This document shows, piece by piece, positions 43,231-53,752 of a DNA stretch of 64,000 nt. How positions within the stretch are numbered: position 1 is the stretch's first letter; each line of letters starts with the position of its first letter. The DNA comes from Paenibacillus sp. FSL R7-0345 (GTDB lineage: Bacteria > Bacillota > Bacilli > Paenibacillales > Paenibacillaceae). Location: contig NZ_CP152002.1 in the NCBI RefSeq assembly GCF_038595055.1, positions 204,501 to 268,500 on the forward strand, read 5' to 3'. The translations under genes and the position numbers were made by a program. Under the pieces are notes generated by a model. That model worked only from the letters and a program-made list of their open reading frames with translations. It was not told where the DNA came from and made no database searches.

Positions 43231-44241
43231 ATGAACGATCTGCAGTTCGATCCCGCCCGTCCGCTCGATTTAGTCGCCGTCGGCCGGCTCTGTATTGACC
43301 TTAATGCTAATGAAACCGGAAGACCTATGGAAGAGACCATGACGTTCACCAAATATGTCGGCGGCTCTCCGGCCAATATCATTATCGGAACGGCGCGGCT
43401 GGGCATGCGCACCGGCTTCATCGGCAAGCTGGCCGATGATCAGATGGGCCGGTTTATCCGGAGCTATCTGCAGAAGGACGGCGTCGACGACAGCCAGGTG
43501 TGCGTTGATCATACCGGTGCTGTGACGGGGCTTGCTTTTACAGAAATAAAAAGTCCGCAGGAATGCAGCATTCTGATGTACCGCGATAACGTTGCAGACC
43601 TGCTGCTGAATACAGACGAAATTTCAGAGGATTATATCCGCCAGTCCAAAGCGCTGCTGATCTCCGGCACCGCACTGGCACAAAGTCCTTCCCGCGAAGC
43701 GGTGTTCCTGGCGCTGGAGTTTGCCCGCAGACATAATGTGACTGTATTTTTTGACCTGGATTATCGTCCTTATACCTGGAAATCCGCCGCTGAAACGGCT
43801 GTCTACTATAATCTGGCCGCAGAGAAATGCGACTGCATCATCGGTACCCGCGAGGAATTCAACATGATGGAGAATCTGTACAATGTGACAGATGCCGACG
43901 ACGAAGCGACGGCAGCCCGCTGGTTCTCCCAGCAGGCGAAGCTGGTTGTCATCAAGCACGGCGGAAGCGGCTCGATTGCCTATACAGCAGACGGCCTGAA
44001 TCACCGGAGCGGGATTTTCCCGGCCAAGGTGCTGAAAACCTTCGGCGCAGGCGACTCCTACGCCTCGGCTTTCATCCACAGTCTGATGCAGGGCGACAGT
44101 GTCGGTGAAGCTATGCGGCGCGGCAGCGCATCGGCTTCGATTGTAATCTCGCGGCACAGCTGCTCGGATGCCATGCCGACCCTGGAAGAGCTTGAAGCCT
44201 TCCTGGCTTCGAATAAAGAGGTTGCTGCAGGCACCCGGTAA
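43231..44241 (+). CDS. iolC: 5-dehydro-2-deoxygluconokinase
   Basis: The 336-residue PfkB kinase phosphorylates 5-dehydro-2-deoxygluconate (DKG) in the cytoplasm. The N-terminal [20 protein letters not shown] and [12 protein letters not shown] are typical of IolC, and [15 protein letters not shown] holds the catalytic Asp. AAGGAGG precedes the ATG. It opens the second iol operon (iolC-iolA-iolD-iolE). The aldolase IolJ that would cleave DKG-phosphate is not in the window, nor is an inositol transporter. Confidence 0.93.
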   Translation: MNDLQFDPARPLDLVAVGRLCIDLNANETGRPMEETMTFTKYVGGSPANIIIGTARLGMRTGFIGKLADDQMGRFIRSYLQKDGVDDSQVCVDHTGAVTGLAFTEIKSPQECSILMYRDNVADLLLNTDEISEDYIRQSKALLISGTALAQSPSREAVFLALEFARRHNVTVFFDLDYRPYTWKSAAETAVYYNLAAEKCDCIIGTREEFNMMENLYNVTDADDEATAARWFSQQAKLVVIKHGGSGSIAYTADGLNHRSGIFPAKVLKTFGAGDSYASAFIHSLMQGDSVGEAMRRGSASASIVISRHSCSDAMPTLEELEAFLASNKEVAAGTR

Positions 44242-44285
44242 AGAGAAATTCAAATACATCAACAGAGATGAAGGAGTGGACAGTA

Positions 44286-45746
44286 ATGGCACAGCAAAAC
44301 GTAGAAGTGCTGAAAAACTATATTGGCGGAGAATGGGTTGAGGCAAAAAGCGAGCAGACGGAACCGGTGTTCAATCCGGCTTCGGGCGAAGAGCTGGCCA
44401 GAGTTCCGCTGTCCGGCAGAGAGGATGTGGACCGGGCGGTGGCTGCGGCCGAGGAGGCTTTTGCCGGCTGGTCGAAGACACCGGTTCCGCGGCGGGCACG
44501 GATTCTTTTTAAATATCAGCAGCTGCTGGTTGAAAATTGGGAGGACCTGGCGCGAACCATTACGCTGGAGAACGGGAAAAGCTATAAAGAAGCTTACGGC
44601 GAGGTACAGCGCGGCATTGAGTGTGTCGAATTCGCGGCTGGCGCGCCTACACTGATGATGGGCCGGCAGCTGCCGGATATTGCGACCGGCATTGAATCAG
44701 GAATGTACCGCTATCCGATTGGTGTTATCGGCGGGATCACTCCGTTTAATTTTCCGATGATGGTTCCCTGCTGGATGTTCCCGCTCGCGATTGCCTGCGG
44801 CAATACCTTTGTGTTGAAGCCGTCCGAGCGTACACCGCTGCTGGCGGCACGTCTGGCGGAGCTGCTGGAGCAAGCGGGGCTGCCTAAAGGTGTGCTCAAT
44901 GTGGTAAACGGTGCGCATGATGTGGTTAACGGGCTGCTGGAGCATCCTGGTGTGAAGGCGATTTCTTTTGTCGGATCACAGCCGGTGGCGGAATATGTCT
45001 ATAAAAAAGGAACAGAGCATCTGAAACGGGTTCAGGCGCTGGCAGGGGCTAAAAACCACTCCATCGTACTGGCGGACGCCGACCTTGAGGCTTCCGCTAC
45101 ACAGATTATCAACGCTGCCTTCGGTTCTGCCGGAGAGCGCTGCATGGCCTGTTCCGTAGTCACTGTGCAAGAAGATGTAGCAGACGAGCTGATCTCGATC
45201 CTGCTGCGCGAGTGCGGGAAGATGACGATCGGGGACGGGCTGGAGGAAGACACCTTTCTGGGACCGGTTATCCGCCAGGGGCATAAGGACAAAACGGTTG
45301 CTTACATCGAGCAGGGCGTAGCCGAAGGCGCGAAGCTGCTCAGGGACGGACGGGAGGATGCTGCAGCTGCGGGTCAGGGCTATTTTGTCGGACCTACGGT
45401 ATTTGACGGAGTCACCAAAGAGATGAAAATCTGGCAGGAAGAAATCTTTGCGCCTGTCCTCTCGGTTGTCCGGGTTAAGGGTGTGGAGGATGCGGTGGAG
45501 CTGGCCAATGCGTCGCGTTTTGCGAACGGGGCTTGTATCTTTACAAATGACGGCGGGAAAGTCCGCTATTTCCGTGAAAACATTGAGTCCGGCATGCTAG
45601 GTGTCAATGTAGGCGTACCGGCTCCGATGGCTTTCTTCCCGTTCTCCGGCTGGAAGGATTCCTTCTACGGCGATCTGCATGCGAACGGCACTGACGGAGT
45701 TGAATTCTATACGCGCAAAAAGGTTGTCACTGCCCGCTGGCAGTAA
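44286..45746 (+). CDS. iolA: Methylmalonate-semialdehyde dehydrogenase (acylating)
   Basis: ATG 44286 follows AAGGAGTG by a good distance and gives 486 residues, as in B. subtilis IolA; an ATG at 44268 precedes that ribosome site. The enzyme converts malonate or methylmalonate semialdehyde and CoA to acetyl- or propionyl-CoA, the last step of inositol degradation. The CoA-acylating aldehyde dehydrogenase motifs [21 protein letters not shown] and [14 protein letters not shown] with the catalytic Cys are present. It lies 44 bases after iolC and 24 before iolD. Confidence 0.93.
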   Translation: MAQQNVEVLKNYIGGEWVEAKSEQTEPVFNPASGEELARVPLSGREDVDRAVAAAEEAFAGWSKTPVPRRARILFKYQQLLVENWEDLARTITLENGKSYKEAYGEVQRGIECVEFAAGAPTLMMGRQLPDIATGIESGMYRYPIGVIGGITPFNFPMMVPCWMFPLAIACGNTFVLKPSERTPLLAARLAELLEQAGLPKGVLNVVNGAHDVVNGLLEHPGVKAISFVGSQPVAEYVYKKGTEHLKRVQALAGAKNHSIVLADADLEASATQIINAAFGSAGERCMACSVVTVQEDVADELISILLRECGKMTIGDGLEEDTFLGPVIRQGHKDKTVAYIEQGVAEGAKLLRDGREDAAAAGQGYFVGPTVFDGVTKEMKIWQEEIFAPVLSVVRVKGVEDAVELANASRFANGACIFTNDGGKVRYFRENIESGMLGVNVGVPAPMAFFPFSGWKDSFYGDLHANGTDGVEFYTRKKVVTARWQ

Positions 45747-45770
45747 CGATAGAGGAAGGGTGGAACTCAA

Positions 45771-47807
45771 GTGGAACGGATCAGATTAACAACGGCGCAG
45801 GCGCTGGTGAAGTTTCTGAATGAGCAGTATGTCGATTTCGGCGATGGGCCGGAGCGCTTCGTTGAGGGTGTGTTTACTGTTTTCGGCCACGGCAACGTGC
45901 TTGGCCTTGGGCAGGCGTTTCAGGAGAACCCGGGTGGATTGAAGGTGTATCAGGGCCGCAATGAGCAGGGGATGGTGCATGCGGCGACTGCTTTTGCCAA
46001 ACAGAGCCGGCGGCGGCGGATTATGGCCTGTACGGCCTCCGTCGGCCCGGGCTCGGCCAATATGCTGACAGCTGCCGCGACAGCGACGGCGAATCAGATT
46101 CCTGTACTGCTGCTGCCCGGCGATACCTTTGCTACCCGACAGCCGGACCCGGTGCTGCAGCAGATGGAGCACACGTACAACCTGTCGATTACGGTTAACG
46201 ATGCTTTCAAGGCTGTAAGCAAATACTGGGACCGGATTTACCGGCCGGAGCAGCTGATGTCAGCATTGCTGAACGCAATGCGTGTGCTCTCAGATCAGGC
46301 AGACACCGGGGCGGTGACAATCGCGCTGCCGCAGGATATTCAGGGTGAGGCTTGGGATTATCCGGCCGACTTCTTCCGCAGACGCGTTCATAAGATTGCC
46401 CGCCGGCTGCCGCATCCGGATGAAATTGCCGCGGCGGCCGAGCTGATCGCCGGCAAGCAGCGTCCGCTATTGGTGTGCGGCGGCGGTGTGCGCTACAGCG
46501 ATGCCGGAGCTGCGCTGCGCGACTTCGCGGAGAAGTTCGCCATTCCGTTCGGCGAGACGCAGGCCGGCAAAAGCGCTGTCGCCAGCGACTTCACCTACAA
46601 CCTGGGCGGACTGGGCGTTACCGGCAACGGCTGCGCCAACACGCTGGCTGCGGAGGCAGATCTGGTTATCGGTGCCGGCACCCGGTTCACCGATTTCACC
46701 ACAGGCTCGAAGAGCCTGTTCGCCCATCCCGGCGTGGAGTTTGTGACGCTTAACGCGTCGCCTTACCATGCAGCCAAGCTGGATGCGCTGGCGGTGGTCT
46801 GCGATGCTGCCGAAGGACTGAAAGCGTTATCCGCTGCGCTGGAGGAACGCGGCTATCGTTCCGCCTATACGGATGAGATCACGGAGGCAAAGCAGGCATG
46901 GGCGGCGGAAAGGGCGCGGCTGGCCGGTATTGAATACCGGGCAGATGATGCTGCTGTTGGAGCTGTAGCAGAAGCGGCGGGTATAGCCGGTGGCGGTGGC
47001 GGGACAGCTGCTTCCGGCGCGGCTGAAGCTGTGCAGGGAGAAGAACCGGCTTCGTTTGTGCCTGAGATTGCCGGTCATCTTGACGACAAGCTGCCCGAGT
47101 ATGCCGAGGTGCTGAACACTTCGCTTACGCAGACGCAGGTGCTCGCCATAATCAACGAGCTTATTCCTCAGGATGCGATTGCTATTGGAGCGGCAGGCAG
47201 TCTGCCGGGAGACATGCAGCGGATGTGGGAATCCGCTGTGCCGGATACTTACCATATGGAATACGGCTTTTCCTGTATGGGTTATGAAATTGCCGGAGCA
47301 CTCGGCATCAAGCTGGCTGAGCCGGAGCGCGAGGTATACGCCCTGGTCGGCGACGGCAGCTACCAGATGATGCATTCCGAGCTGGTAACCAGCCTGCAGG
47401 AGAACAAGAAGATCAACGTCATTCTGCTGGACAATGCAGGCTTCGGCTGCATCAACAATCTGCAGATGGAGCAGGGCCTGGACAGCATGGCAACGGAATT
47501 CCGCCGCCGCGGAGCAGACGGCCAGCTGAGCGGCGAGCTGATGCTGATCGACTATGCAGCGAGCGCAGCAGGTTACGGGGTCGAGACCTTCCGGGCGGCG
47601 ACAGCCGAGCAGCTGCGCAGCGCGCTGGAGGCGGCAAGGAAGAGCGAGAAGTCCACGCTGATCGACATCAAGGTGCTGCCGAAGACGATGACCCACGGAT
47701 ACGGTGCGTGGTGGCATGTCGGTGTGGCGGAGGTATCCGGCAAGGAGAGCGTGCAGGAGGCATATGCTCAGAGACTGAGCGGACTGGAGAAAGCACGCAG
47801 CTACTGA
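45771..47807 (+). CDS. iolD: 3D-(3,5/4)-trihydroxycyclohexane-1,2-dione acylhydrolase
   Basis: The 678-residue thiamine-diphosphate enzyme hydrolyses the cyclic dione to 5-deoxyglucuronate. GTG 45771 follows GGAAGGGTGG. The PYR domain (residues about 1-190; [26 protein letters not shown] segment) and the C-terminal PP domain with the ThDP motif ([30 protein letters not shown]) are clear. Between about residues 385 and 430 there is a Gly/Ala-rich stretch ([17 protein letters not shown]) absent from the usual 637-residue IolD. This accounts for the extra length and probably forms a flexible surface loop. Confidence 0.92.
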   Translation: MERIRLTTAQALVKFLNEQYVDFGDGPERFVEGVFTVFGHGNVLGLGQAFQENPGGLKVYQGRNEQGMVHAATAFAKQSRRRRIMACTASVGPGSANMLTAAATATANQIPVLLLPGDTFATRQPDPVLQQMEHTYNLSITVNDAFKAVSKYWDRIYRPEQLMSALLNAMRVLSDQADTGAVTIALPQDIQGEAWDYPADFFRRRVHKIARRLPHPDEIAAAAELIAGKQRPLLVCGGGVRYSDAGAALRDFAEKFAIPFGETQAGKSAVASDFTYNLGGLGVTGNGCANTLAAEADLVIGAGTRFTDFTTGSKSLFAHPGVEFVTLNASPYHAAKLDALAVVCDAAEGLKALSAALEERGYRSAYTDEITEAKQAWAAERARLAGIEYRADDAAVGAVAEAAGIAGGGGGTAASGAAEAVQGEEPASFVPEIAGHLDDKLPEYAEVLNTSLTQTQVLAIINELIPQDAIAIGAAGSLPGDMQRMWESAVPDTYHMEYGFSCMGYEIAGALGIKLAEPEREVYALVGDGSYQMMHSELVTSLQENKKINVILLDNAGFGCINNLQMEQGLDSMATEFRRRGADGQLSGELMLIDYAASAAGYGVETFRAATAEQLRSALEAARKSEKSTLIDIKVLPKTMTHGYGAWWHVGVAEVSGKESVQEAYAQRLSGLEKARSY

Positions 47808-47884
47808 TGCTGCCGAAATATAACGGGCTGCAGCGGCCGGCCGGAGCCGGCCATACCTGACATAATGGAAGGGGAGGAACATTG

Positions 47885-48781
47885 ATGTTCAAAGAAGAGG
47901 CGGTCCGCCTGGCGATTGCGCCCATTGCCTGGACCAATGATGATATGCCTGAGCTGGGCGGGGGCAACACCTTTGAGCAGTGCATCAGCGAGATGGCACT
48001 CGCCGGTTTTCAGGGCAGCGAGGTCGGCAACAAGTATCCGCGCTCTCCGGAGGTGCTGCACCGGGCGCTTGGTCTGCGCGGCCTGGAGATTGCCAGCGCC
48101 TGGTTCAGCGCGCATCTGACGGTGCAGCCGTACAAAGAGACGGCTGAAGCTTTTGTGGCGCACCGCGATTTTCTGCATGCCATGGGGGCGAAGGTCATCG
48201 TCGTCTCCGAGCAGGGCCGGAGCATCCAGGGGCAGATGGCAACGCCGCTGTTTGATGCCAAGCCTGTCTTTACAGAGGACGAGTGGGCGCTACTGGCCGA
48301 AGGGCTAGGCAAGCTGGGGCGTCTGGCCGCCGAAAAAGGAATGGCCATCGTCTATCATCATCATATGGGCACCGGTGTGCAGACAGCTGCGGAAATCGAC
48401 CGGCTGATGGAGCTGACGGATCCAGCTGAAGTTTCCCTGCTGTTTGATACCGGACACCTGGCTTTTTCCGGAGAAAATCCGCTTGAAGTACTGCGTGCCC
48501 ATCTGCCGCGGATCAGGCATGTTCATTTAAAGGACATCCGCCCGGATGTGGTCCAGCGTGTAATTGCCGGGAAGCTCAGCTTCCTGCAGGCGGTAAAAGC
48601 GGGAGCGTTCACTGTGCCTGGCGACGGGTGTATCGAGTTCGCTGATATTTTTGCCGAGCTGGCTGGTTCGTCCTATACAGGCTGGTTCGTGGTCGAAGCG
48701 GAGCAGGACCCGGCGCTGGCCGACCCGTTGGAGTATGCGATCAAAGCCCGGAAGTATATCCGGGAAACCAGCGGTCTGTAG
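47885..48781 (+). CDS. iolE: Inosose (2-keto-myo-inositol) dehydratase
   Basis: ATG 47885 follows GGGGAGGAAC; TTG 47882 is a poorer choice. The 298-residue TIM-barrel protein dehydrates scyllo-inosose to the trihydroxycyclohexanedione used by IolD. Family motifs are [44 protein letters not shown] metal-binding His residues, [16 protein letters not shown] and [11 protein letters not shown]. It is the last gene of the iolC-A-D-E operon. No classical terminator follows, and the 52-bp array begins about 30 bases downstream. Confidence 0.92.
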   Translation: MFKEEAVRLAIAPIAWTNDDMPELGGGNTFEQCISEMALAGFQGSEVGNKYPRSPEVLHRALGLRGLEIASAWFSAHLTVQPYKETAEAFVAHRDFLHAMGAKVIVVSEQGRSIQGQMATPLFDAKPVFTEDEWALLAEGLGKLGRLAAEKGMAIVYHHHMGTGVQTAAEIDRLMELTDPAEVSLLFDTGHLAFSGENPLEVLRAHLPRIRHVHLKDIRPDVVQRVIAGKLSFLQAVKAGAFTVPGDGCIEFADIFAELAGSSYTGWFVVEAEQDPALADPLEYAIKARKYIRETSGL

Positions 48782-48810
48782 TTATATTAGCTGGGGATAC
48801 GAGTGAAGGG

Positions 48811-49245
48811 GGATTTGTCCCAGAACGCCGGGATAGAGGGAAAAATCCCACTAATGGCACCCAAATCGGGGCCGAAACGCCGGAGTAAAGGGAAAAATCC
48901 CACTAATGGTATCCAAACGGGGGCCGAAACGCCGGAGTAGAGGGAAAATCCCACTAATCGTGCCCAAAGCTGGGCCGAGACGCCGGAATAGAGGGGAAAA
49001 TCCCACTAATCGTGCCTAAAACTGGGCCGAGACGCCGGAGTAAAGGGAAAAATCCCATTAATGGTACCTAAACAGGTGCCGACACGCCGGAGTAGAGGGA
49101 AAAATCCTACTAATGGTATCCAAACGGGGGCCGAAACGCCGGAGTAAAGGGAAAAATCCCACTAATGGCACCCAAATCGGGGCTGAAACGCCGGAATAGA
49201 GGGAAAATCCCACTAATCGTGCCCAATCTGGGCCCAAATGTCGGA
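48811..49245. repeat. Tandem array B: eight copies of a 52-bp unit
   Basis: The anchor ACGCCGG recurs at 48825, 48877, 48929, 48980, 49032, 49084, 49136 and 49188, at steps of 52 (one of 51). Each unit contains the small palindrome GGGAAAAATCCC followed by ACTAATGG and a GGGCCGAAACGCCGG segment. There is no ribosome site and no recognisable protein. The array fills the space between iolE and the TnpB element and may serve as a weak terminator field. Confidence 0.9.
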
Positions 49246-49441
49246 TGCTGTACGTCCGCACCCGACCAGGGTTCCTTCTAAACTGCCAGCGTAGAGCGGG
49301 TTTTGCATGCTGATTTTATCTAAAAAAGCGGAGAATACTCCACCCTCGATAGGGTGGGGATGAATCTGCGGTTGTTGACTTAAACCCGAACGTATGTGCT
49401 ATGATACGGATAAGATCACCCAAAAAAAAGAGGTGTCACAC

Positions 49442-50530
49442 ATGCTGATTCATCAAGCCTATAAATACCGGATCTACCCTACACCGGAACAACAGCAACT
49501 CATAAGGCGTATGTTTGGCTGCTGCCGCTTTGTGTTCAATTACTTTTTGGATACTTGGAATCAAAGCTATTCGGAAACGGGAAAAAGCTTGTCCTATCAC
49601 GCTTGTGCGACACAGCTCCCTGCACTAAAAGCACAATACGACTGGCTGAAAGAAGCCGATAGCATCGCTTTGCAGTCGGCTGCCCGTCATGTGGCGGATA
49701 GCTTTGATCGCTTTTTCAAAAAGCAAAATCAAGCGCCACGCTTCAAGAGCCGAAAGCAACCGGTTCAAAGTTACACGACCAAATTCGTGAACGGGAATAT
49801 CGCCATTGAGGGTAGTCGCTTGAAGCTCCCAAAACTCGGCTGGATGACTTTTGCAAACTCCCGGAAGCTGGAAGGCCGGATATTGTCCGCTACCGTGCGT
49901 CAAAACGCCAGCGGGAAATTTTTCGTTTCGCTCGTTTGCGAAGTTGAAAAGAACCCACTGCCGCAAGTGGACGCACATATCGGCATCGACCTAGGTTTGA
50001 AAGAATACGCCGTATGCTCGAATGGGGAACGTTATGCCAATCCCCGCTTCTACCGCCAATATGAGAAAAAGCTGGCGCTTTGGCAGCGGCGGATGGCTCG
50101 GCGTACTCACGGCGGCTCCAACTGGAAGAAAGCGAAACAGCATGTCGCTCGCATTCACGAACGTATTGCGAATAAACGAAATGATTTCCTCCACCAACTG
50201 ACAACGAAACTGATTCGTGAAAACCAAACGATTAGTATCGAACATCTGCGTGTCGCGAATATGATTCAGAATCCCAAGCTTTCAAAATCCATCGCGGATG
50301 CGTCTTGGGGGGAGTGGGTACGGCAACTGACGTACAAAGCCCTATGGTATGGACGAACCCTTCGGATCGCCGATACATTTGAACCAACCAGTCAGCGGTG
50401 TCACATCTGTGGCACGATCCACCCCGAAGTAAAGAATCTGGCGGTTCGGCAATGGACGTGCATCACTTGCGGTACGCTCCATGACCGTGATGAAAACGCC
50501 GCTCATAATATTGCACAATTAGCGGTTTAA
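49442..50530 (+). CDS. tnpB: RNA-guided endonuclease TnpB
   Basis: ATG 49442 follows AAGAGGTG and gives 362 residues. The RuvC-like active site is complete: Asp183 in GIDLGLKEY, Glu267 in ISIEHL, and the third acidic residue in HDRDENAAHN (Asp348/Asp350). The zinc ribbon has Cys320, Cys323, Cys340 and Cys343 (CHIC; CITC). The N-terminal YKYRIYPTPEQQQLI is standard. TnpB uses a guide RNA from the element's right end to cut DNA beside a short motif, which helps the element persist. The gene appears intact. TTGACT (49375-49380) and TATGAT (49400-49405) could be its promoter, with a long 19-base spacer. Confidence 0.92.
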   Translation: MLIHQAYKYRIYPTPEQQQLIRRMFGCCRFVFNYFLDTWNQSYSETGKSLSYHACATQLPALKAQYDWLKEADSIALQSAARHVADSFDRFFKKQNQAPRFKSRKQPVQSYTTKFVNGNIAIEGSRLKLPKLGWMTFANSRKLEGRILSATVRQNASGKFFVSLVCEVEKNPLPQVDAHIGIDLGLKEYAVCSNGERYANPRFYRQYEKKLALWQRRMARRTHGGSNWKKAKQHVARIHERIANKRNDFLHQLTTKLIRENQTISIEHLRVANMIQNPKLSKSIADASWGEWVRQLTYKALWYGRTLRIADTFEPTSQRCHICGTIHPEVKNLAVRQWTCITCGTLHDRDENAAHNIAQLAV

Positions 50531-50655
50531 CCGCTACCCTAACCAAACCATCGAACTGCGGGAACGTAGGGATCGCTTGCTAAATAAGAAGAGGCTACTC
50601 TTCTGTTCGCAAGAATCCGTCACTTCAAGCGTCAGCTAAGTGGGGGAGAATTCAA
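50460..50655 (+). ncRNA. Probable omega (right-end) guide RNA of TnpB
   Basis: In this family the guide RNA covers the 3' end of tnpB and the untranslated right end, and its guide begins at the element boundary. The region after the stop contains paired segments, including CACTT/AAGTG at 50621-50642, and ends at GAATTCAA. The guide would then come from the flank starting near 50656. The 5' end is estimated. Assignment is by position and family knowledge. Confidence 0.5.
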
Positions 50656-50667
50656 AGTTTTAAGCTT

Positions 50668-50690
50668 ATCACCCGTAAGGGTGATTTTCT
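50668..50690 (+). terminator. Hairpin with short T tract right of the TnpB element
   Basis: ATCACCC (50668-50674), loop GTAA, GGGTGAT (50679-50685), then TTTCT. Since iolE has no nearer terminator, this may be the original end of the iol transcript, now separated by the insertion. Confidence 0.5.
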
Positions 50691-50917
50691 GCTATACGGA
50701 AACCCTTATAAATACTGTTAAATTAATAACTTATTAACTATATTTACATATAAACAGCCCATCCCGCACCAATTCCGTCACCATAACCTGCTCTCCTCCA
50801 CAGCGGAATCCAGCGGTTGCGTCAGCATTTTTATTATGCTGCCGGTCCGGCACAGCGGGGGAAAAGGCTCAGCGTGAAATCCCTGATTTTACCCGTTGGC
50901 CGGGTCCTGGACGCCTA

Positions 50918-50926
50918 TGCTATAAT
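50918..50926 (+). promoter_or_regulatory. Extended -10 promoter for the AraC-type sensor gene
   Basis: TGC-TATAAT (50918-50926) is an extended -10. A candidate -35, TTGGCC, lies 19 bases upstream. The rest of 50690-50900 shows no gene. Confidence 0.6.
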
Positions 50927-51071
50927 GGCAGAAATCCGAACATAAGCTCGTCTGTGATTCATGAGTCTTTAAATGGCTTAACCTTATACAGGCTTCATCT
51001 TTATCCCGTATTTGCACATGAACGGCCGGACCGCGGCCTGGTATCCTAACGGTTGTGGAGGAGGTTGTCTA

Positions 51072-53321
51072 TTGTTCCGTACCTGGTATCGCCGATTGCT
51101 GCTTTCTTATTTTCCTATCTTTTTGCTGACGGTAACGATTCTGATCTTTGCCTCGTTTGTATTTATTAATGATATTTCCCGGATGGAGACGCAAAAAGCC
51201 GACCGCATCTCAGCCAGCTATCTCATGGATAATGTAGATAAGACCATTAGAGAAGTGGAGCTGTCCGTGCTAGAGTCGATTGAACGCAGCGATGTCTACA
51301 AGCAGTATTTTAATAACACCGGACAGCCGGATACCGGATCTGTTTATGCAGTTGCCCAGAGCCTGCGCGGCCTCATTCAGGAGTCCTCTTACATTCAGTC
51401 TATCTATCTCTATGACAAAGTTAATGAAAGCGTTTTAACAGATACTGGATTAAAGGACCTTTCCGGCTTCATAGACGAGGACTGGATCAGGCAGATCACC
51501 TCCGGACCCTTGCCGGAAGGCTGGCAGCCTGTTCGCAGCTATGAGGCTGAACTGTCACAGCGTACACCGATACGTGTGCTTACTACTAATAAAGCGATGC
51601 CGCTGCCTTTCGGCTCTGAGGGAGTACTGGTCATCAATGTCAAAATGAGCGGAATTGAGCAGCTTGTCGATAGCATGGTCAATCAGCAGCTTTCTTTTGT
51701 AACGATTCTGGACGGGGATGGCAAAACAGTCTACCAGGCCCATTCCGACAATGAAGGGGCGGCAAGCGGCAAGCAGCTGAATACACTGCAACTTAAGCGG
51801 CTTGGATGGACCTTCGCAAGCGGAATTAAAGCAGGCAACCTGTTCGGCTGGGTTTCGGTCATTTCCTATCTCTGGGTGGCGATTGCCATCGGAACAGTAA
51901 TTTGTGCAATCTTTTACCTGGTCTATGTGACCCGGCGCAACTATAAACCGATTCAGGTTATTATGAACCGCATTGAAGGCCATCAGATCCGGCAGATGGA
52001 TCAGTCCAAAGATAAACCTGACGAAATGATGCTCATTGACGGGGTGCTGGAGGACCTGATTAACCACATGACCGACTATGACCGCAAAAGCCGGGAAAAC
52101 CTGCTGCTGCAGCGCAGTAAGCTATTCACTGATCTGCTGCACAGCGAGCGGCTGGATGATGTCATCGGGCGGATGGAGGAGCTGTCCCCGCTTACGGGTG
52201 CTGACGCCTCCTCCCGTTTTACAGTCGTGCTCAGTGAAATTAACCGCTATGAGCGGGTTTTTGAGGAGCGTTATACCAGAGGAGATCAGAATACGCTCAA
52301 GTTTGCGCTGATGAATGTATTTCAGGAGCTTGCGCGTAACGCCGAGCTGCAGGGCTGGGCAGAGTGGGTCGGAACGCGGCGGGTCGCGATATTGTTCCTG
52401 GCGACCGGCAGCGATGAGGAAATGACCAAGCGGATCCGCGTCTTTGCGGAAGATTGCCGCTCATGGGTGGAGCAGAACCTGCGAATTTCGCTCAGCTTTG
52501 GCATTGGCCCGGCTGTGGCAGGTCCGGGAACCATTCGTGAATCCTATACGGCGGCTGAATATGTCATGCAGCATAAGCTGCTCCGCAGCGGGGATGTCGC
52601 TTTGGCAGAACACGGAGAGGCACGCCAGCCGCTGCTGGAGACCTATGCTTATCTGCAGATGATTGCAGAGTTTGTTAAGCAGTTCCGGATGTCGAGCGGT
52701 CAATGGCGGGAGCAGCTGGAGCGGATTTTTGAAGCGTTTGAGCAAAATTTTCTCCAGGACGATGATATCCGCTCCCTGATTCAGGCGATGCTGCAGATGC
52801 TCAGCCGTGAGGTAGCCGTGATGTCGGAGGAACTGCAGGATGAGCTGTCGGCGGAGACCGCCTCGATCCGGCTAAAAGGGCTTGAGGAAGCCGAGTCGCT
52901 GGATGAGATGAAAAATATATTGCTGGAATATCTGACCGATCTGTTCCGTACGTATGTCTCGGCCAGTGAGACCAAGAGCTACCGGGCGATGGTCACCGAG
53001 ATGAAGCATTATATTGAAGAGAATTTTGCCAATCCTGATCTTTCATTGAAGCATTTGAGCGACCGCTTCCAGGTATCGGGCAAATACGCCAGCTATCTGT
53101 TCAAAACGGAATTTAAAATGAAGTTTGTGGATTTCGTAACAGAGCTGCGAATGAAAGAGGCTGAACAGCTGCTGGCGGAGACCGATTATCCCCTGCAGGA
53201 TATCGCGCTTCAGGTAGGCTATGCCAATGCAATTACATTTGGCAGAGTATTCAAACGGGTGGCCGGCATCACACCGGGAGATTACCGCCAGCTTAAACGC
53301 CGGGAATTGGGCAAAGCCTGA
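51072..53321 (+). CDS. Membrane-bound AraC-type sensor-regulator of the sugar import locus
   Basis: TTG 51072, seven bases after GGAGGAGG (51057-51064), gives 749 residues. A transmembrane helix near residues 12-35 and another near 275-300 (VSVISYLWVAIAIGTVICAIFYLVY) enclose an extracellular Cache-like sensor. A cytoplasmic linker follows, with a helical region like those of YesN/LytTr-type regulators. The C-terminal AraC double helix-turn-helix (about 655-745; LSLKHLSDRFQVSGKYASYLF; LQDIALQVGYANAITFGRVF) binds DNA. Sensing and DNA binding in one polypeptide is common in Paenibacillus sugar loci. It precedes, in the same direction, a lipoprotein binding protein and two permeases, which it probably activates. 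Confidence 0.88.
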   Translation: MFRTWYRRLLLSYFPIFLLTVTILIFASFVFINDISRMETQKADRISASYLMDNVDKTIREVELSVLESIERSDVYKQYFNNTGQPDTGSVYAVAQSLRGLIQESSYIQSIYLYDKVNESVLTDTGLKDLSGFIDEDWIRQITSGPLPEGWQPVRSYEAELSQRTPIRVLTTNKAMPLPFGSEGVLVINVKMSGIEQLVDSMVNQQLSFVTILDGDGKTVYQAHSDNEGAASGKQLNTLQLKRLGWTFASGIKAGNLFGWVSVISYLWVAIAIGTVICAIFYLVYVTRRNYKPIQVIMNRIEGHQIRQMDQSKDKPDEMMLIDGVLEDLINHMTDYDRKSRENLLLQRSKLFTDLLHSERLDDVIGRMEELSPLTGADASSRFTVVLSEINRYERVFEERYTRGDQNTLKFALMNVFQELARNAELQGWAEWVGTRRVAILFLATGSDEEMTKRIRVFAEDCRSWVEQNLRISLSFGIGPAVAGPGTIRESYTAAEYVMQHKLLRSGDVALAEHGEARQPLLETYAYLQMIAEFVKQFRMSSGQWREQLERIFEAFEQNFLQDDDIRSLIQAMLQMLSREVAVMSEELQDELSAETASIRLKGLEEAESLDEMKNILLEYLTDLFRTYVSASETKSYRAMVTEMKHYIEENFANPDLSLKHLSDRFQVSGKYASYLFKTEFKMKFVDFVTELRMKEAEQLLAETDYPLQDIALQVGYANAITFGRVFKRVAGITPGDYRQLKRRELGKA

Positions 53322-53752
53322 TTAGATAGAAGCAGTGACACAATAAACCATAACGCAGGTACTGCCTGCAGCTGCAGCAGCTGAATGTATAAACCTTTAA
53401 CCAGCCGTATGATCTGTCCGAATGTCGCTGAAATGGGCATGCAGACAGGGATACGGCCTTTATTTTGCCCATATGAAAGCGGTTTATCATACGAAAATGG
53501 TTGGTCGGATAAACCGGAAGTCCGAATTTTAAGTATTTCTGCAATCCGAAACAGGTTTATTGTCAGACGTCCGGAAGGTATGGAATACTGTGGTCATCCC
53601 GGAACGTTAAGCGGCCGAGCAGTAAAGGCGGCAAGCGTAATAAGCACTCTTTTCTGAAGGAAGGCCACACGGGAGTTAAGATGCGAGGTTGGGGGATTCA
53701 TAAAGTTTCATTAAGTCACCATTAAGCCCACAGGGGCGAAGGAGATGGCACA
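53322..53752 (+). other. Intergenic leader before the binding-protein gene
   Basis: Some 430 bases contain no convincing gene. A weak stem GCAGG/CCTGC (53355-53369) follows the sensor gene, and a cre-like sequence lies at 53474-53489. The open frame at 53385-53657 lacks a ribosome site. Confidence 0.4.
53474..53489 (+). promoter_or_regulatory. Candidate cre-like site before the binding-protein gene
   Basis: TGAAAGCGGTTTATCA resembles the CcpA-binding consensus, with mismatches in the 3' half. It would fit catabolite control of the importer. Confidence 0.3.

Larger units (their letters stand above)
49320..50655 (+). mobile_element. IS200/IS605-type element carrying only tnpB (IS1341-like)
   Basis: The left end has the hairpin CCACCCT-CGAT-AGGGTGG (49340-49357), preceded by a small GGAG-AATA-CTCC hairpin. 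The right end has CACTT (50621-50625) pairing with AAGTG (50638-50642), followed by GGGGAGAATTCAA. Subterminal hairpins instead of inverted repeats are typical of the family. TTTAT (49315-49319) immediately left could be the target-adjacent motif. There is no tnpA transposase, so mobility would need one in trans. The exact ends are estimates to within about ten bases. Confidence 0.75.

Noticed and set aside
53385..53657. 90-residue frame before the binding-protein gene
   Set aside because: There is no ribosome site, the composition is unlike its neighbours, and it probably lies in the leader of the importer operon.
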